The notes below the pieces were generated by a model. That model saw only the letters and a list, made by a program, of their open reading frames with translations. It was not told the DNA's origin and did not search any database. From Psococerastis gibbosa (lineage: Eukaryota > Arthropoda > Insecta > Psocodea > Psocidae): a DNA stretch of 64,000 nucleotides. Position numbers and translations under genes: made by a program. Positions 10,041 to 21,980 of this stretch are shown in pieces (position 1 is the first letter of the stretch; the number at the start of each line of letters is the position of its first letter). The stretch lies in the NCBI GenBank assembly GCA_963971405.1, contig OZ020485.1:41041469-41105468 (forward strand), in the 5' to 3' direction.

Positions 10041-10476
10041 ACAATTAATTTAATGAATGTATCCCATTCAGCTCTTCAGTCGCCTCTGTAGGTTAGTAGG
10101 TACCCGTTTTCTGTTATAACACATCTTCGATCGCATGGCGTGAATAGTGACTCGCACATGTACAAATAACACGCTACCAACCTGGTCATAGCTTAGCTAT
10201 TAGGTGTTAATGACAATAACAATACCTACAATATGTTTTATTTCATGAGAATGGGAATTATTTAAAAGTAAATTAAGTGTTGATATTTTTAACTGTGGAT
10301 AATTAGAGCTAAAAAGCTGTCACATTCGTATTGGGTGTTAGTACTGGTGGCTACTCCGCCGCGTAACTAATGACGTCATATTCGGAAGCCATGTGACCCC
10401 CTTTTTAATCGTCAAACTTAAATTGATGGGGAAATATATTTTTCCCCCTACTAAATAACGATTTTTGGGAAAACAT
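10041..10476. other. Spacer, nothing recognised
   Basis: Unique-looking AT-rich DNA with no open frame or repeat match within the window. Confidence 0.4.
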
Positions 10477-10701
10477 GACATGTAGCGTAGTGGTACGGAC
10501 TCTGGCTTTCAACCGAAAGGTTGTTGGTTCGAGTCCCACACTGGCTACATTTTCTGGCCATGCTTCGGAGGGCATGTAAAGCAGGCGGTCCCGGGTCATC
10601 CTAGTTGAGTGTAAGAGAGGGCTTTATAGCCCTAACTCCGCTGGGTTGGCTTAGTAATAGAAACAATAAAAAGTCCTTATTTATTTATTTATTATTTATT
10701 T
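10477..10701 (+). mobile_element. tRNA-derived SINE, copy A
   Basis: It has a pol III A box, TAGCGTAGTGG, at 10483-10493 and a B box, GGTTCGAGTCC, at 10526-10536. A conserved body follows (CATGCTTCGGAGGGCATGTA, then GGGCTTTATAGCCCTAAC) and the tail is (TTTA)n. The head is tRNA-like but does not fold into a clean cloverleaf. This is the best reference copy in the window. Confidence 0.9.
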
Positions 10702-11436
10702 AAAACAATTTAATCAAGCAAACGGCATCCAGGATAACAGCGCGCAAGAGTTTAACTCTGTAATGGCGCCTTATTGGGCCTCGCGTGGGATGATTTAATA
10801 GAAACATGTGGTCTCAAACATTGACAAACGATTTTATCTCTAAAGACATCGCATTAATAATGCCTAAAACACATGACGTGATGCGTGATTTCCAAAGGGA
10901 TCTCTTACGATCAAAGAGAACGACAGACCCCTTCGGCTGATGACTGACTTTATAGCATTTCCGAACAAAAACTCTGATCTTGGGCCGTTTCATCACAAAT
11001 AACGTCTGCCCTACCAGGAATTGTGGATAGTGCCTTCCTGGAGTTATATGTTAAGAACATAGGCTATTTATGAGATTCCGGCACTGGAAACAAATTCGAA
11101 TAGGTTTTCTAGTAAACATCTACTTGATTAATTCAAGCTATAGGCGTTATAGCGTAAAATGTCTTGGTGGCAACTACTTAATTAATTTTATGAGTGGGTA
11201 TCAGATTTCAGTAGAGCCCTCAGCTGAGTGAATAACAATAATATATAGTAATCATCGTGCTTCTCGCCACCCTTCCGTGTACCGTATACCTCATGTTTCG
11301 GTGATTATGAGGAATTTTTAGATGGGGTGAAAAATTTGAAAACTATAAGTCGAGGTTGAACTTTTGGTCGTATTAGATTTGTTCAGGGGGTCGGAAATGG
11401 GGAGTTCGGAAATGGGGCTTGGGAGGGGAGGAGGTC
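10702..11436. other. Spacer, nothing recognised
   Basis: No coding or repeat signal was found. G-rich patches at 11385-11430 may be a decayed hAT arm. Confidence 0.4.
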
Positions 11437-11652
11437 ATAAATAAATATCGACTTTTTGTTCTATTACTAAGCCAACCTAGCGGAGTTAGGGCTATAAGCC
11501 CTCTCTTATACACTCAACTGGGAAAGCCCGGGACCGCCTGCTTTACATGCCCTCCGAAGCATGGCCAGAAAATGTAGCAAGTGTGGGACTTGAACCAACA
11601 ATCGGGTGAAAGTTGGAGTCCGTAGTCCGTTCCACTACTCTACATGTCCTGA
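11437..11652 (-). mobile_element. tRNA-derived SINE, copy B
   Basis: Minus-orientation copy. The tail is at the left, and the B box (reverse complement of GTTCAAGTCC) and head are at the right, ending TACATGTCCTGA. It has several substitutions. Confidence 0.85.
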
Positions 11653-11899
11653 CGATGGTATCTCGAAATGATCAAATGCAAAATCCAAGTCAAGTTACAC
11701 ATCACTTGAAAGCTCGTTTTGAGTCCTTTAATTTGGTGTGGTACCGGTATCTTTTGCTTTTCTTAATGAAGTTATATAAATGACGGATTGTAGACCTACC
11801 GTAAATTAGAGATTGTTTCATGAAGTTTCCGTGAGCCTGATCCGAACTCCATAAGTACCAGTAGACCTAGTATAGTATATTTTTCTATACCAGGCCAGT

Positions 11900-12059
11900 C
11901 AAGGGCGGATTTTAGGGGGGGGGGGGTCAGGGGGTCTGGACCCCCAAAATAAAATGAACATAAACAGGTTTACAGTGAGAATTAAACATAATAATGTTTT
12001 TTAATGTTATATGCCACTGAATCCCCCCCCCCCTAAATTGGAGGCAAAATCCACCCATG
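11900..12059. mobile_element. hAT-type MITE (160 bp)
   Basis: The ends are CAAGGGCGGATTTTA and TTTTGCCTCCAATTT in inverted relation (right end AAAATCCACCCATG). The 8-bp target duplication AGGCCAGT at 11892-11899 and 12060-12067 is perfect. Confidence 0.88.
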
Positions 12060-12067
12060 AGGCCAGT

Positions 12068-12585
12068 AACTGATATTATATGTCGGGGAGGGCTGCGATC
12101 CAATAGTACCTATGTAGTGGAAACGTGGAAAGTTCACTTCTATACAGTATAACGTCAAAAAATTGCGAGGTGGGGGCTGCAACCCAGCAGCCCTCTTCCT
12201 GTTATATATAGGTAGTATACACTTGTCCCATCGATCAATGTAGTGCATTAGGATAGAAAAATATTTAGGCAGCCGAAATTTTACTAGGCCAACGGGACAA
12301 TTATTTACCATGGACCTATTGTGGTACCTATGTACAGATACTGATAGATAAATGGGAATGTAGGCTATATAGGCTTATATATCCAGGTTCACTCGTACCG
12401 ATTCTATTAATGTTGACACAATAGGCATAGCATATACTGTATATTCACGGTAAGAAAAATTACTTTCACGAATTTTCATGAAGTACCTACAGTATGTAAA
12501 CAGAAACTGGAACAATTTCCCATCAAAGTTCCAGGGAATATCTTTGGGCAAGCATCACTTTATAAGCTAAACATGGATTGAAGCA
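12068..12585. other. Spacer, nothing recognised
   Basis: AT-rich DNA without a recognisable feature. Confidence 0.4.
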
Positions 12586-12589
12586 TACC

Positions 12590-12760
12590 GGTGAACGCAA
12601 TGGATCTTGCGCGACCTCTCGGTCGCTCGCCGCCATGTTTGTTAGTTGTGTTTTAACTTTGGAGGGAGGTTGTTGTGTCGATTGTCAAGCAGTGCGGTAT
12701 TTGTGTTTGTAATTGTTGTTGGATAATTTACATAATATACGTACAGAAATAGATGTAAGT
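12590..12760 (+). promoter_or_regulatory. Candidate CpG-rich promoter and non-coding first exon of the TRIM9 gene
   Basis: In an AT-rich, CpG-poor region, 12605-12635 holds at least six CpGs (GCGCGACC..CGGTCGCTCGCCGCC). It includes GCCGCCATGTT, which resembles a YY1/Pho site. A good donor, GTAAGT, stands at 12755-12760. The TRIM9 start exon at 21981 begins with a splice acceptor, so a non-coding upstream exon must exist. This is the best visible candidate on the plus strand. The link is inference. Confidence 0.3.
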
Positions 12761-12780
12761 GTTTATATTTTAACGTTCTG

Positions 12781-13348
12781 TATTGGATATTCAAATGGCG
12801 CCTATGCAAGATAATGCACAGTAACTCAGGTTGGTACCAACAGCAGTAGGTACAGTAGGCAAAATTTATGATTGGTAATGCATGCTAGCGCTCGCTGGAT
12901 AAAGTATCTAAAGAGCCGCTTAACATAATCCTGATTCCAGATTCCAAGATAGCCTCTACTTGTGTCTTGATGCACTTACTGTATGTAGTGTTTATGTATA
13001 TGCATGTATGCTAATGTCTTGTACAAGTCAAATTTACACAATCAATTGCAGCAAAATTCATAAAAACCAAATATTCACACCCAGTTCATACATACTATAC
13101 TAGGCAATATATACATTTTGCATGGCAATTGAAGTGGTAACAATTTTCAATAATAATAAAAAAAAACAATAAACAAAACTAGCATGAGTAGCTTTGGATA
13201 TTTAATTGTTTACATTGTTATTGTTTATTTATTTATGTTTTATCTGTAATTCAACGGCTCGACAGTACCACCTTACCATGTGATTTGTGGTACCCGTATT
13301 GTACGCGTCTTGCATTGTTTCAGATTCAGAAATGCATGAGTGGAGAGC
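12781..13348. other. Spacer, nothing recognised
   Basis: AT-rich DNA with no open frame or repeat match in the window. It would be intronic if the 12.7-kb donor is real. Confidence 0.4.
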
Positions 13349-13352
13349 TTAA

Positions 13353-13739
13353 GAGCCCTTAGGAAATTGGCAGCCCGAAATTTAATAATTTATTTATTTG
13401 TTTAATAAACTAATCATGTTATTGAAGATTTGGCTCATCAAAGTTGTAGAAGGCAAATTCATGCATCATATTACAATATAAGATATTTTTAATTTTCGAA
13501 ATTGCAGTTTTTTTTATAAACATACAAATATTTTATAAACAATAACTTTTCACGTATTAGCGATTTTATAAAAAAAAAAAACTACAATTTCGAATAATAA
13601 AAATACCTTATTATATGATTCATGAAGTAGTCTTCTACAACTTTGATGAGCCAAATCTTTAATAACATGCTTAGTTAATTAAATAAAAAATAAAAAGTCT
13701 TAAATTTCGGGCTGCCACTTTCCTACGGACTGTACACTC
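13353..13739. mobile_element. FB fold-back MITE with TTAA duplication, copy 1
   Basis: It is flanked by TTAA at 13349-13352 and 13740-13743. Arms of about 150 bp are inverted copies. They begin near AGGAAATTGGCAGCCCG and its complement and include the TTATATGATTCATGAAGTAG-type segment. No coding content. TTAA duplication occurs in piggyBac and Kolobok-type elements; the superfamily is not settled. Confidence 0.82.
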
Positions 13740-13743
13740 TTAA

Positions 13744-14070
13744 CCGGTCCCGCATTTGCTATTAAACCTGAGAGCATTATGTTATGAGAAATAATAGTGT
13801 GTTGTCGATGGGGGGGGGGGGGCGTAGGTTGCTGCGGGGATTACTTACTAAGTTGCTTATTTCTTCCCCTATTTTGGTGTCAAAGCATTCTAGGTACCGT
13901 ATATAAAGTTTAAGTTACTGTACATAATAGGGTCTCAGCCCAAGAGAGGGCTTTGAAATCCCCTGACTATTCAGATGCTACAACTGACAAAATCTGGCAA
14001 AGCGATTGTCATTTTAAGCTTTACACCTTTATTTACGGCATAGATTCAGCTTCTAAGCGGGACAATGAAT
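13744..14070. other. Spacer with a G-run
   Basis: A G-run at 13810-13822 resembles the arms of the local hAT MITEs, but no termini are visible. Nothing else was found. Confidence 0.4.
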
Positions 14071-14868
14071 AAGAACCGGTCCGAGTTTACTCGATTATGC
14101 ATTCCAATTTATCAATTAGTAGATAGATAATATGAGTAGTTTCATTGTAAATAATTTTCCAATGGTTAAATTTCGGATCCATCAATATACCTTATCCCAA
14201 AGCACTGAATTGATCGATGGGATTGTATATTCTAGAACGGGCAGGCCAACACAGTAATAATGACAGGGTACACAATGTATTAGAGCGTGAATTTTCAATA
14301 ATTTCTATTTAAAGATTTTTTTGCACAAAATCAAAATCTTTGTTTGGGAAAGCAACCTGTTCGGTTTTGTCCCTCTATTTAACACCTAAAACATACCTAA
14401 AGGTGGAAAGCATCGATAAAAAGGTTCCACAGAAAAATTATATTTTGGTCTGATTTCATGAAAATTGTGTCATTTTAATTTTTTTTTACCCCCAGAAGAA
14501 AACTATCTTGGGACAAGCGACCCATTGCCTTACATTAACATTAATAACGACTATAATATATGGGAATTTAAAATAAATCGTTGGAGCCGTTCTAGAGAAA
14601 TAATTTTTTAGCCCCCCCCCCCCCCCCCCCGAGTTACCCCGAGGTTTGATTTTACTGAACCTACAGTTCGTGCCAAATTTCATCAGAAGCCACCGAGTAG
14701 TTTGCCCCCAAACCAATGAACAAACAGACAGACATTTCGTAAAAACCCCTTTTTTTGGTACGTAGGACCTCAAAACGTGTAAATCCGTTGAAATCTCGGA
14801 ATCGAAAATTTCGACCATCACAATGCTGTATTCATATTACGTATAAATAGGTAAATAGGAGAGCAATA
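14071..14868 (+). mobile_element. F1 repeat, copy 2
   Basis: A diverged copy starting AAGAACCGGTCCGAGTTTAC. It has a different left segment (TTATCCCAAAGCACTGAATT) shared with the copies at 34862 and 26815. The CAGA tract is reduced to three units (ACAGACAGACA) and a C-run lies at 14612-14630. Confidence 0.78.
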
Positions 14869-15798
14869 AACAAATGAAAATATATATATAGGGTTGGGGA
14901 TGACTATTCATGGTTTCACAGCTGGCTCACCGATCCTGTTAAGCCCTAAAGGAACTAAGTCTCTTCGGACTCCACCGGAAATCTAATCTAGGTAATGCGA
15001 AATAATGGATATTAATAGATTAATAAAAAATAACTTAATAAAAATGAGCTTTCTGTTGTTATTTCAACTTGAATATGCGGACGTGTATACCGTTTTTCTA
15101 TACCCGGGTGTATTATGAAAATGTGATAGTTTTGGTCTGTTTTGACAAGTGTGATTCACATTTTATTTATTATTTATTTATTATTTATTTAATACATTTT
15201 TTTAAATTGTCATGTTATTTGCTTGTTTAAACGTGCTAGCACAGGAAAATAATATAGTGTATAATATTAAAAAAATATACTGTACGATATATATTGTACC
15301 GGTATTTTGTCTGTGGTGATAGAGCACTAGGGCCTTAGACTTTTTCATTTTTGAGATGTCTCGCCTGTAGTGCCAGTAAAGGGCCTCGTGCATGCGGACT
15401 CACCCCCCTCTGTGTCAACTGTCAGTCTCCCCCCCCCCCCCCCCCCGTGATAATATTTCAGGCATTGGGAAAGAGGGTATTGACCCCGTTATTGTTCTTT
15501 AATGAACAATAATTATCAATGAATTGACTCTATATTAAAATTAACGAGTTTTTTTATGGTCACATAAAATTTTATATCTTTTTTTTTCATGAGGAGTACC
15601 AGCTATGAGTGCCTGGCCATTTATAATATGTTTTATACAATAATACTATGTGATCAATGCTATAGTTGAGCGTTACAAGAATTAAAGAGATTAAAAAAAT
15701 AATAATATTAATAACTTATTTTTAATAATATTGTAGTATTGAAATCATAATTTTTTAGATTAAGCCTTAAGGTACCTGGTAATTTGACTGTCTTGGGA

Positions 15799-15802
<4 letters not shown>
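14869..15802. other. AT-rich spacer
   Basis: It contains short (ATTT)n stretches near 15160-15195 and a C-run at 15429-15446. No gene was found. Confidence 0.4.
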
Positions 15803-15831
<29 letters not shown>

Positions 15832-15845
15832 GTATATATATATAG
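15803..15845. repeat. (TA)n microsatellite
   Basis: A TATATA run with one ACAG interruption. Confidence 0.85.
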
Positions 15846-16197
15846 TATACAATACTATTGTATTTAACCGTACGGTACATACAGATAGTACATACGGCCC
15901 GCGCATTTTGCATCTGAACTGAACATGTTTTTATTAACTTTACTAATAAAGTTTTTCTTGTCTTAGTGGTATATTTAATTATTATCATCACTTAGCTAGA
16001 CAACGTGACGTCTTGTGCACTAACGCAACGCATTGCATTGCGGCCTTTTGGCGTCCACGCTGCAATATATAGTCCGTAATAAGTACAGTATGAAGTTCAC
16101 ATATTTGTATGTATTATCACATTCAATATTCACTGTAATTTATAGGCACATTTTTGGCACTGTCATAAACCATAAAAGACACCTAAAACAGTGTACT

Positions 16198-16392
16198 ATA
16201 AATAAATAAATAAATAAGGACTTTTTGTTCTATTACTAAGCCAACCTAGCTCTTACACTCAACTAGGAAGACCCGGGGCCGCCTGCTTTACATGCCCTCT
16301 GAATCATGACCAGAAAATGTAGGAAGTGTAGGACTCAAACCAACAACCTTTCGGGTGAAACAGAGTCCGTACCACTACTCTACATGTCCTGA
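16198..16392 (-). mobile_element. tRNA-derived SINE, copy C
   Basis: Minus orientation, (AAAT)n tail at the left. It has an internal deletion removing the GGAGTTAGGGCTATAAAGCC block. Confidence 0.85.
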
Positions 16393-16755
16393 CTACTAGT
16401 AGTTATCACACTCCATGAACTCGTAGGAGTAAGGACAACACGCAGATTTTTTTAATGCAATGTGCTATTCTGAAATTGTTTTATTTATATTTTATCCCAT
16501 GAATAAGTTAAATTAGTACCTTGCGCTACGCTACGGCTGCAGGACTCAGGAGTCACCAAAAACAGCATTTCACCTTGGTTTAATATGACTTACAGTAATA
16601 AGTTAACTGTCAGTCAGGGCGACAAGGCAACTGATTTGTTATGTAAAATACAAGGGATAGTTAATGCCAGAAAATGTTGCTAAAGTCCTGGGTCATTGGC
16701 CTAACTCTGACGCTTTTTTGGCAAGGGAGCAGCTTGGCTAGAGTATACAGACGTG
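16393..16755. other. Spacer, nothing recognised
   Basis: No feature is recognised between the SINE and the next hairpin MITE. Confidence 0.4.
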
Positions 16756-16758
16756 TTA

Positions 16759-17030
16759 GGCGACAATTCCACCGGCGATTTGACTTCTTTTGTGATTTGA
16801 GATTTTTTGTTTGTTTTGTTTTAAGGAGACTATTATGCAGATACTTAACTTATCTATTATAAATTAAGTTATAATATGGTGGAGACTTATTAATGATATC
16901 TGCTACCATATTATAACTTAATTTATAATAGAAAAGTTAAGTATCTACATAATAGTCTCCTTAAAACAAAACAAACAAAAAATCTCAAATCACAAATAAA
17001 TGAAGTAAAATCGCCGGTGGAATTGCCGCC
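16759..17030. mobile_element. Palindromic Harbinger/Tourist-like MITE H1
   Basis: It is a near-perfect hairpin of 272 bp with ends GGCGACAATTCCACCGG and CCGGTGGAATTGCCGCC and a TTA duplication at 16756-16758 and 17031-17033. The apex carries ATATCTGCTACCATAT. A 3-bp TWA duplication and GG-rich ends are typical of PIF/Harbinger elements. Confidence 0.85.
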
Positions 17031-17317
17031 TTATCGGGCAGAGTTCTTTCTGCCGCGAAATATATATTTCTGATCAATATCTTGTATAAGCTATTTGTAA
17101 GGTAGTCTGGGAGAGTTGTTTAGAGGGATTACGTACAGCGAGTATATACTGTATTTGGTACGATGTAGGGTCATTCTCATTGCTGAAGGACCGATGTTAT
17201 CCACAAGTAGCATATCCTGTGCGTTGTGTTGTGGACGCATATACTTTGTGCGATATGCGTTTTTACCTATAGCTGGACAAGCAATCAAGGCAATACTTGT
17301 CTTATTGACCATTTACA

Positions 17318-17539
17318 TAAATAAATAAATAGATAATGACTTTTTGTTCTATTACTAAGCCAACCTAGCTGAGTTAATGCTATAAAGCCCTCTACTACAC
17401 TCAACTAGGAAGGCCCAAGACCGCCTCCTTTACATGCCCTCCGAAGGATGGCCCGAATATGTAGCAATTGTGGGACTCGAACCAACAATCTTTCGGGTGA
17501 AAGTCAGAGTCCATACTACTACTGCTATACATGTCCTGA
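17318..17539 (-). mobile_element. tRNA-derived SINE, copy D
   Basis: A full-length minus copy. The bases CCATTT flank the head side, and a related ACCATTT lies before the tail, a probable short target duplication. Confidence 0.85.
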
Positions 17540-18392
17540 CCATTTGACCATTGGTGTCACAATCACCCAAAATCTCTTGGTAATATACCAGTTAGAATTG
17601 ATTTTGATTTCCAGATGAGTGACCTTTGGCTACATACTCTGGGATCGCACCCCCCCCCCCCAAACAATTCTCGTTACGCGCCTGTACTGATCATATACAG
17701 GTACCTGTTTGAGCCAGCTTGATCACTGTCTGAGTAGGCTACCTCAGTTCGATACTAATGGCAACTGTAACTTCTAAAATACGTTATGAATGGTAATTGG
17801 TCCTATGCATTGTGCGAGTCATGAGAAGCTATCCATAAACTCTATTATCCTACAAATTTCGTAGTCGACACGGTAGGCTACATGCCAGTCGTTATATCAC
17901 CGAGTCAAGGCCGGTCGGCCGACCTGTTTCCAGTGCAGTGCTGCCTGGAGTGGCCAAGCAAAGGGGCAGACCGATGCAGTTTGTACCTGGACTGGCCAGA
18001 CATGTCAGGTATTGTCCTCTTTTGTTGGGACCATGTTCTTGTCCCAATTCAAGGCACTGCTTTGTGCATTTAATTGGCTCTGTATGAACAAAGTAGAAAG
18101 CTTTCTACTAATGCAGATTACAACACATATCCGGCTGATTATTAGACTAGATTAATCTGTAAAACCTGTTTTAGAGGATATATTGGTATATACAGACTAG
18201 ACTTAGACTAGACTATTCTGTAAAACCTGTTTAAGAGGATTTAGATGTATTGGTCACCTCTGAATTATTCGCTTGTTATTTTTTATTTAATTTACTACGC
18301 TAGTTATAATGATTCGGTCTATGGAAGTTGTGGAGGACTGCTTTACGCAATGCATATTGGTAATTTTTGGCGTTGGAATTACTTAATGCACC
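17540..18392. other. Spacer with a C-run and a short tandem duplication
   Basis: A C-run lies at 17650-17661. About 50 bp around CTGTAAAACCTGTTT is duplicated at 18141-18186 and 18202-18253. No gene was found. Confidence 0.55.
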
Positions 18393-18395
18393 TTA

Positions 18396-18770
18396 GGCGG
18401 CTATTCCACTTGTCGCTTTTACTTCAAATTGGATTTGAGATTTTTTGATTGTTTTGTTTCAAGGAGACTATTATGAAGGTACTTAACCTATCTATTATAA
18501 ATTAAGTTATAATATGGTAGCAGGCGTCAAATGTGATTAAAAAGAGTCTGCTACCATATTATAATTCAATTTATAATATAACTGCAAAGGCTTTCACGGC
18601 CGGAGTCGAATGAGGAACCAGTAGAATCCGGGCTGATGGGCCGTGGTCGAAGTGAAAGTGAACTTCTCATTCAATTTATAATAGATAAGTTAAGTATCTA
18701 CATAATAGTCTCCTTAAAACAAAACAAACAAACAATTTCATATCAAATTTGAAATAGTGGAATAACCGCC
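18396..18770. mobile_element. Palindromic Harbinger/Tourist-like MITE H2, interrupted
   Basis: The ends are GGCGGCTATTCCACT and AGTGGAATAACCGCC, flanked by TTA and TAA. The arms match H1 (ACTATTATG..GATACTTAA-like sequence). The apex is GGTAGCAG..CTGCTACC. The right arm is split by a 91-bp insertion at 18578-18668. Confidence 0.83.
18578..18668. mobile_element. 91-bp insert with 15-bp target duplication
   Basis: It is bounded by ATTCAATTTATAATA at 18563-18577 and again at 18669-18683, a perfect 15-bp duplication. The insert starts TAACTGCAAAGGCTTTCACG, contains GTAGAATCCGGGCTGATGGG, and has a CTTTCAC..GTGAAAG inverted pair. No poly(A) tail and no tRNA boxes were found. A related snippet (AGTAGAATCCCGG) occurs near 3336-3350. 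Class unknown. Confidence 0.7.
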
Positions 18771-18957
18771 TAACGGAGGACTAACATTTTACGTATTGTA
18801 AAGTTTAATGCGTAAAATATGAAAGCTCCAAAAAGTAAAAATTCCCTATAATATTGTGTCCTTTATTACAACATCCATAGACCAATTTTTAAAATAGCTT
18901 ACGTATTAAATTAAATAAAACAATTGCGTGCCTGTATCAGTGTACGTACACGTAAGG

Positions 18958-20107
18958 AGTGAAACTTCTTAAATTCGAAGATCTACTATATTTACAACTT
19001 TACAGAAATTGGTTAATTAAAGCTAAATTAAATATAATTTAAGCAAAAGGCTTTTATTATTATAAATATGGATACAAATAAATCAATTATTTTACCTTAT
19101 TGTTGCTACGATTATAATAGCATTTCATTAATTATATTGGTTGTTTGTAAGTCGGTTTACAGACGATAGTTTAACGTGACAACGTCTAAATTACTAAATC
19201 TTACTTACATAATATATGGCTGGAAAGAGAAAGAAATGCGGAAAAGCCCTTAAGTAGTTTAAATTTTTTAAATAGATATAATAACGCGGCCGAAAGAGAC
19301 CTATTTTTGTTGAAAATCTTGCGCACCCCTTGACATTTCACACCCCCAAAGTCAAACCCCTTACTTGATCCATAAATATAGCATGGCCTGAAAGAGGAAA
19401 AATAGACGAAGACATGGGTATAATTTAAATTAAGATAGGTCTTCTACATATGCCCAAAAAATTGCTTTAAACCCGCCCATGCAATTGAAATGGGATTGCT
19501 CGAAATGAATTTTTTCCCGTCATTTTTTACTCGTGTTTAAGGGGTGATTTTGAAACTATGTATTTATATCTGTTTGAAACCTTAATTCATACTGCTTCTA
19601 TTGAGGCATTAAAAATTCATTTCGGTTGAAAATTGCAGGCTGTGGAATTTTTTTACTCTATGCATGTAATTGGAAAAGTACCCTTCAACCTGTTTTCCGC
19701 CGAATGACGGATGGCTTATACACTCACCTGAGCCTGAACGAAGAGACGGATAGTTAAACTGAATATATGTCTGGAAAGAAGAAGAAAGGTGGAAAAGAAC
19801 TAAACTAGTTTCAAGTTTTCAAACTGATATTAACATCCCCAAAAACGCTGCCGAAAAACGCACCTCCTCACGTTTCCTTCCCCCAAAGTCGAACCCTTTG
19901 CCCTATCACAACAAATATATATATATATATAATATAGCATGGCCTGAAAGAGGAAGAATAGACGAAGACATGGGTATAATTTAAATTGAGATAGGCCTTC
20001 TACATCTGTCCAGAAATGAGCGGTATTCATGAGTATAGAATTCAGGATGGTGCGTAACGCAAAAACATTACATACTATTTCTTCTACGTCGATTAAGAAG
20101 TTTCACT
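18958..20107. mobile_element. Putative 1.15-kb DNA element with 15-bp inverted ends
   Basis: AGTGAAACTTCTTAA at 18958-18972 is exactly inverted at 20093-20107. Inside, a segment of about 245 bp is repeated directly (about 19217-19460 and 19763-20012; both contain GCATGGCCTGAAAGAGGAA). No transposase frame survives. The short inverted repeat alone is modest evidence. Confidence 0.5.
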
Positions 20108-20904
20108 TCAAAAATATAAACTGACTGATTTCTGCGTAATCCAGGGGTAACCAATATCAACGTTCCATATCCTGTTAAGGCAATTTTATCCTGTTCTTCT
20201 ATAGTAATAATTTTTTTTGCCAGTTACATTTTTACTATTTTTACTACGAAAGCGTGTTTTTTTATGAGTTTTTCATAAGATCATTTTAATTTCTTTACGC
20301 CTGTTGCACGAGGAATTAATTTAGTAAAACAACTCAGTTATCCTTTATTTACAAAATATTATGGGAAAACTTTACCTTAATGGACCTTTATAAATACATA
20401 ATATCAAGAAATTAGTTACTGTAAAATAATAATCTACAAACAGGTCGGTTACGAGCAAAAATTCAAGAACTAAAGTTAGGCAGTGGACAGTAGGCATCTG
20501 ATATCCCTAGCTAGAGCATAGCATTAGAAATAATGGAAATGATTAAAGATAAATCCTTAAAATTTTAGCTTTCGGAATGCAGTGTGCTGTAAAGAATGGG
20601 AGAGACTCAATGGCTCATAATGACCCAGTAGTCGGCATTCCTCACATACCCCTATGTTCCCTTAATATTGTTATTGAACCCCAACCACATTGTGAGCCAG
20701 AGAATTCCCTCTATAGCGGTACCGTACCGTGTAATCATCCCGTATAATAAACTAAACCGTCTTGTATTATTTCGTCGTTTTCTCAAGAAAGCTTTCTCTA
20801 ATTTTGTCTTATTTATAGGCTATACTGTGACGTACATTTATTTAAGGGCTAGATTTTAAAATATTTTGTTGACGTATTTTTGACGAAATTAACTTTGTTC
20901 TCCA
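20108..20904. other. Spacer, nothing recognised
   Basis: AT-rich DNA without recognised features. Confidence 0.4.
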
Positions 20905-21270
20905 GCAGCCCTATTATGGCGAATCGGGATTGAAATAATACCGGGTTTATTTTTTAATACCGCATTAGTAAGGTGTCGCGCATGTTTATGCGCGGGAAAT
21001 TCAAATAAATAAATAAATGGAATACAAGTGTATTTTTATTGTTTCATAATAGAAGGAAATACTATTAAACATTAAAATGTATAGGTACTGTAGGTAGAAT
21101 TTTAATTAATGTGTCTACATCTAAGAGAGAAAAAATTGAAAACTCACCAAAAATATAGCTGACGATTAATTTATCTATTTGAATTTTCCGCGCATTTTGC
21201 ACTCATTTGTTTAAAACAATTGAATAAACTCCAGTATTATAATAATTCCGAATCGCCATAATAGGGCTGC
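20905..21270. mobile_element. MITE G, copy 1 (366 bp)
   Basis: Terminal inverted repeats of about 27 bp begin GCAGCCCTATTATGGCGAAT and end ATTCGCCATAATAGGGCTGC in inverted relation, with one mismatch class. A partial second copy starts at 49108. Confidence 0.82.
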
Positions 21271-21980
21271 AGGTATGATAGTGGTCAGACGAATAGTGAG
21301 TAAGGCATTCAAGCATTCCCAAAAATCAATTTCCCCGACTGATGTAAAACTATTCTATAAAATTGGTTTAATGCACTCTATCGGCGTTTTCAGAATTAAT
21401 AATATTTCAGACGATAAAATGTAAATAATATATTGTATTTTGTATGGATTTTTCATCTGACCGACCAGTGAATTTACATTTATTGGGGGTTAATTAGGAT
21501 ATTATACATTTTTCGAGGATGAGTTATTCTTTTCTGTTTTTTTTTTTTTACTGCTGGTTACAATCATTATTATTATTAATAGAAACTTAATACTATATTA
21601 TTTTGTTAGGTAGTTCCGGTGAAGTTCTATGACTTGCATAGCACTATAGCCTAATCTAAATTCAAAACGATGTGGTATAACGTTTATAAATTTTTTAAAG
21701 AGTAACTTATCAAAGCTGATTTACTGATTACATACTGGGCTTAAGTTGGCTACCGTAATTTCTCCATCTATGCTCTCTAAAACAAATCATCCTTATCAAT
21801 AATGAAAACCCATCACGGCTTACGGACAATCCCCACTTACCATAACGAATTCTTATCAATCTTTGGATTATAACCTATACTTCACTGTTCTGTAGATTTC
21901 ATATTGCATGGAATTTCCTATTTGATATTGCTTTGATTTTTTAAATAATTTTTCTCATTGACTTCATGTTTTTCTTCCAG
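21271..21980 (+). other. Intron or upstream region ending in a splice acceptor
   Basis: Only the 3' end can be read: TTTTTCTTCCAG, a strong pyrimidine-rich acceptor, finishes at 21980 directly before the TRIM9 start exon. Confidence 0.6.

Noticed and set aside
10477-10560. Functional tRNA gene
   Set aside because: The A and B boxes are present, but the anticodon and T stems do not pair and the same head recurs with a long body and (TTTA)n tail. It is a SINE.
12633-12710. 25-codon frame with a good start context in the CpG patch
   Set aside because: It is too short, with no similarity. It could be an upstream open frame if the region is a 5' UTR, but this cannot be supported.
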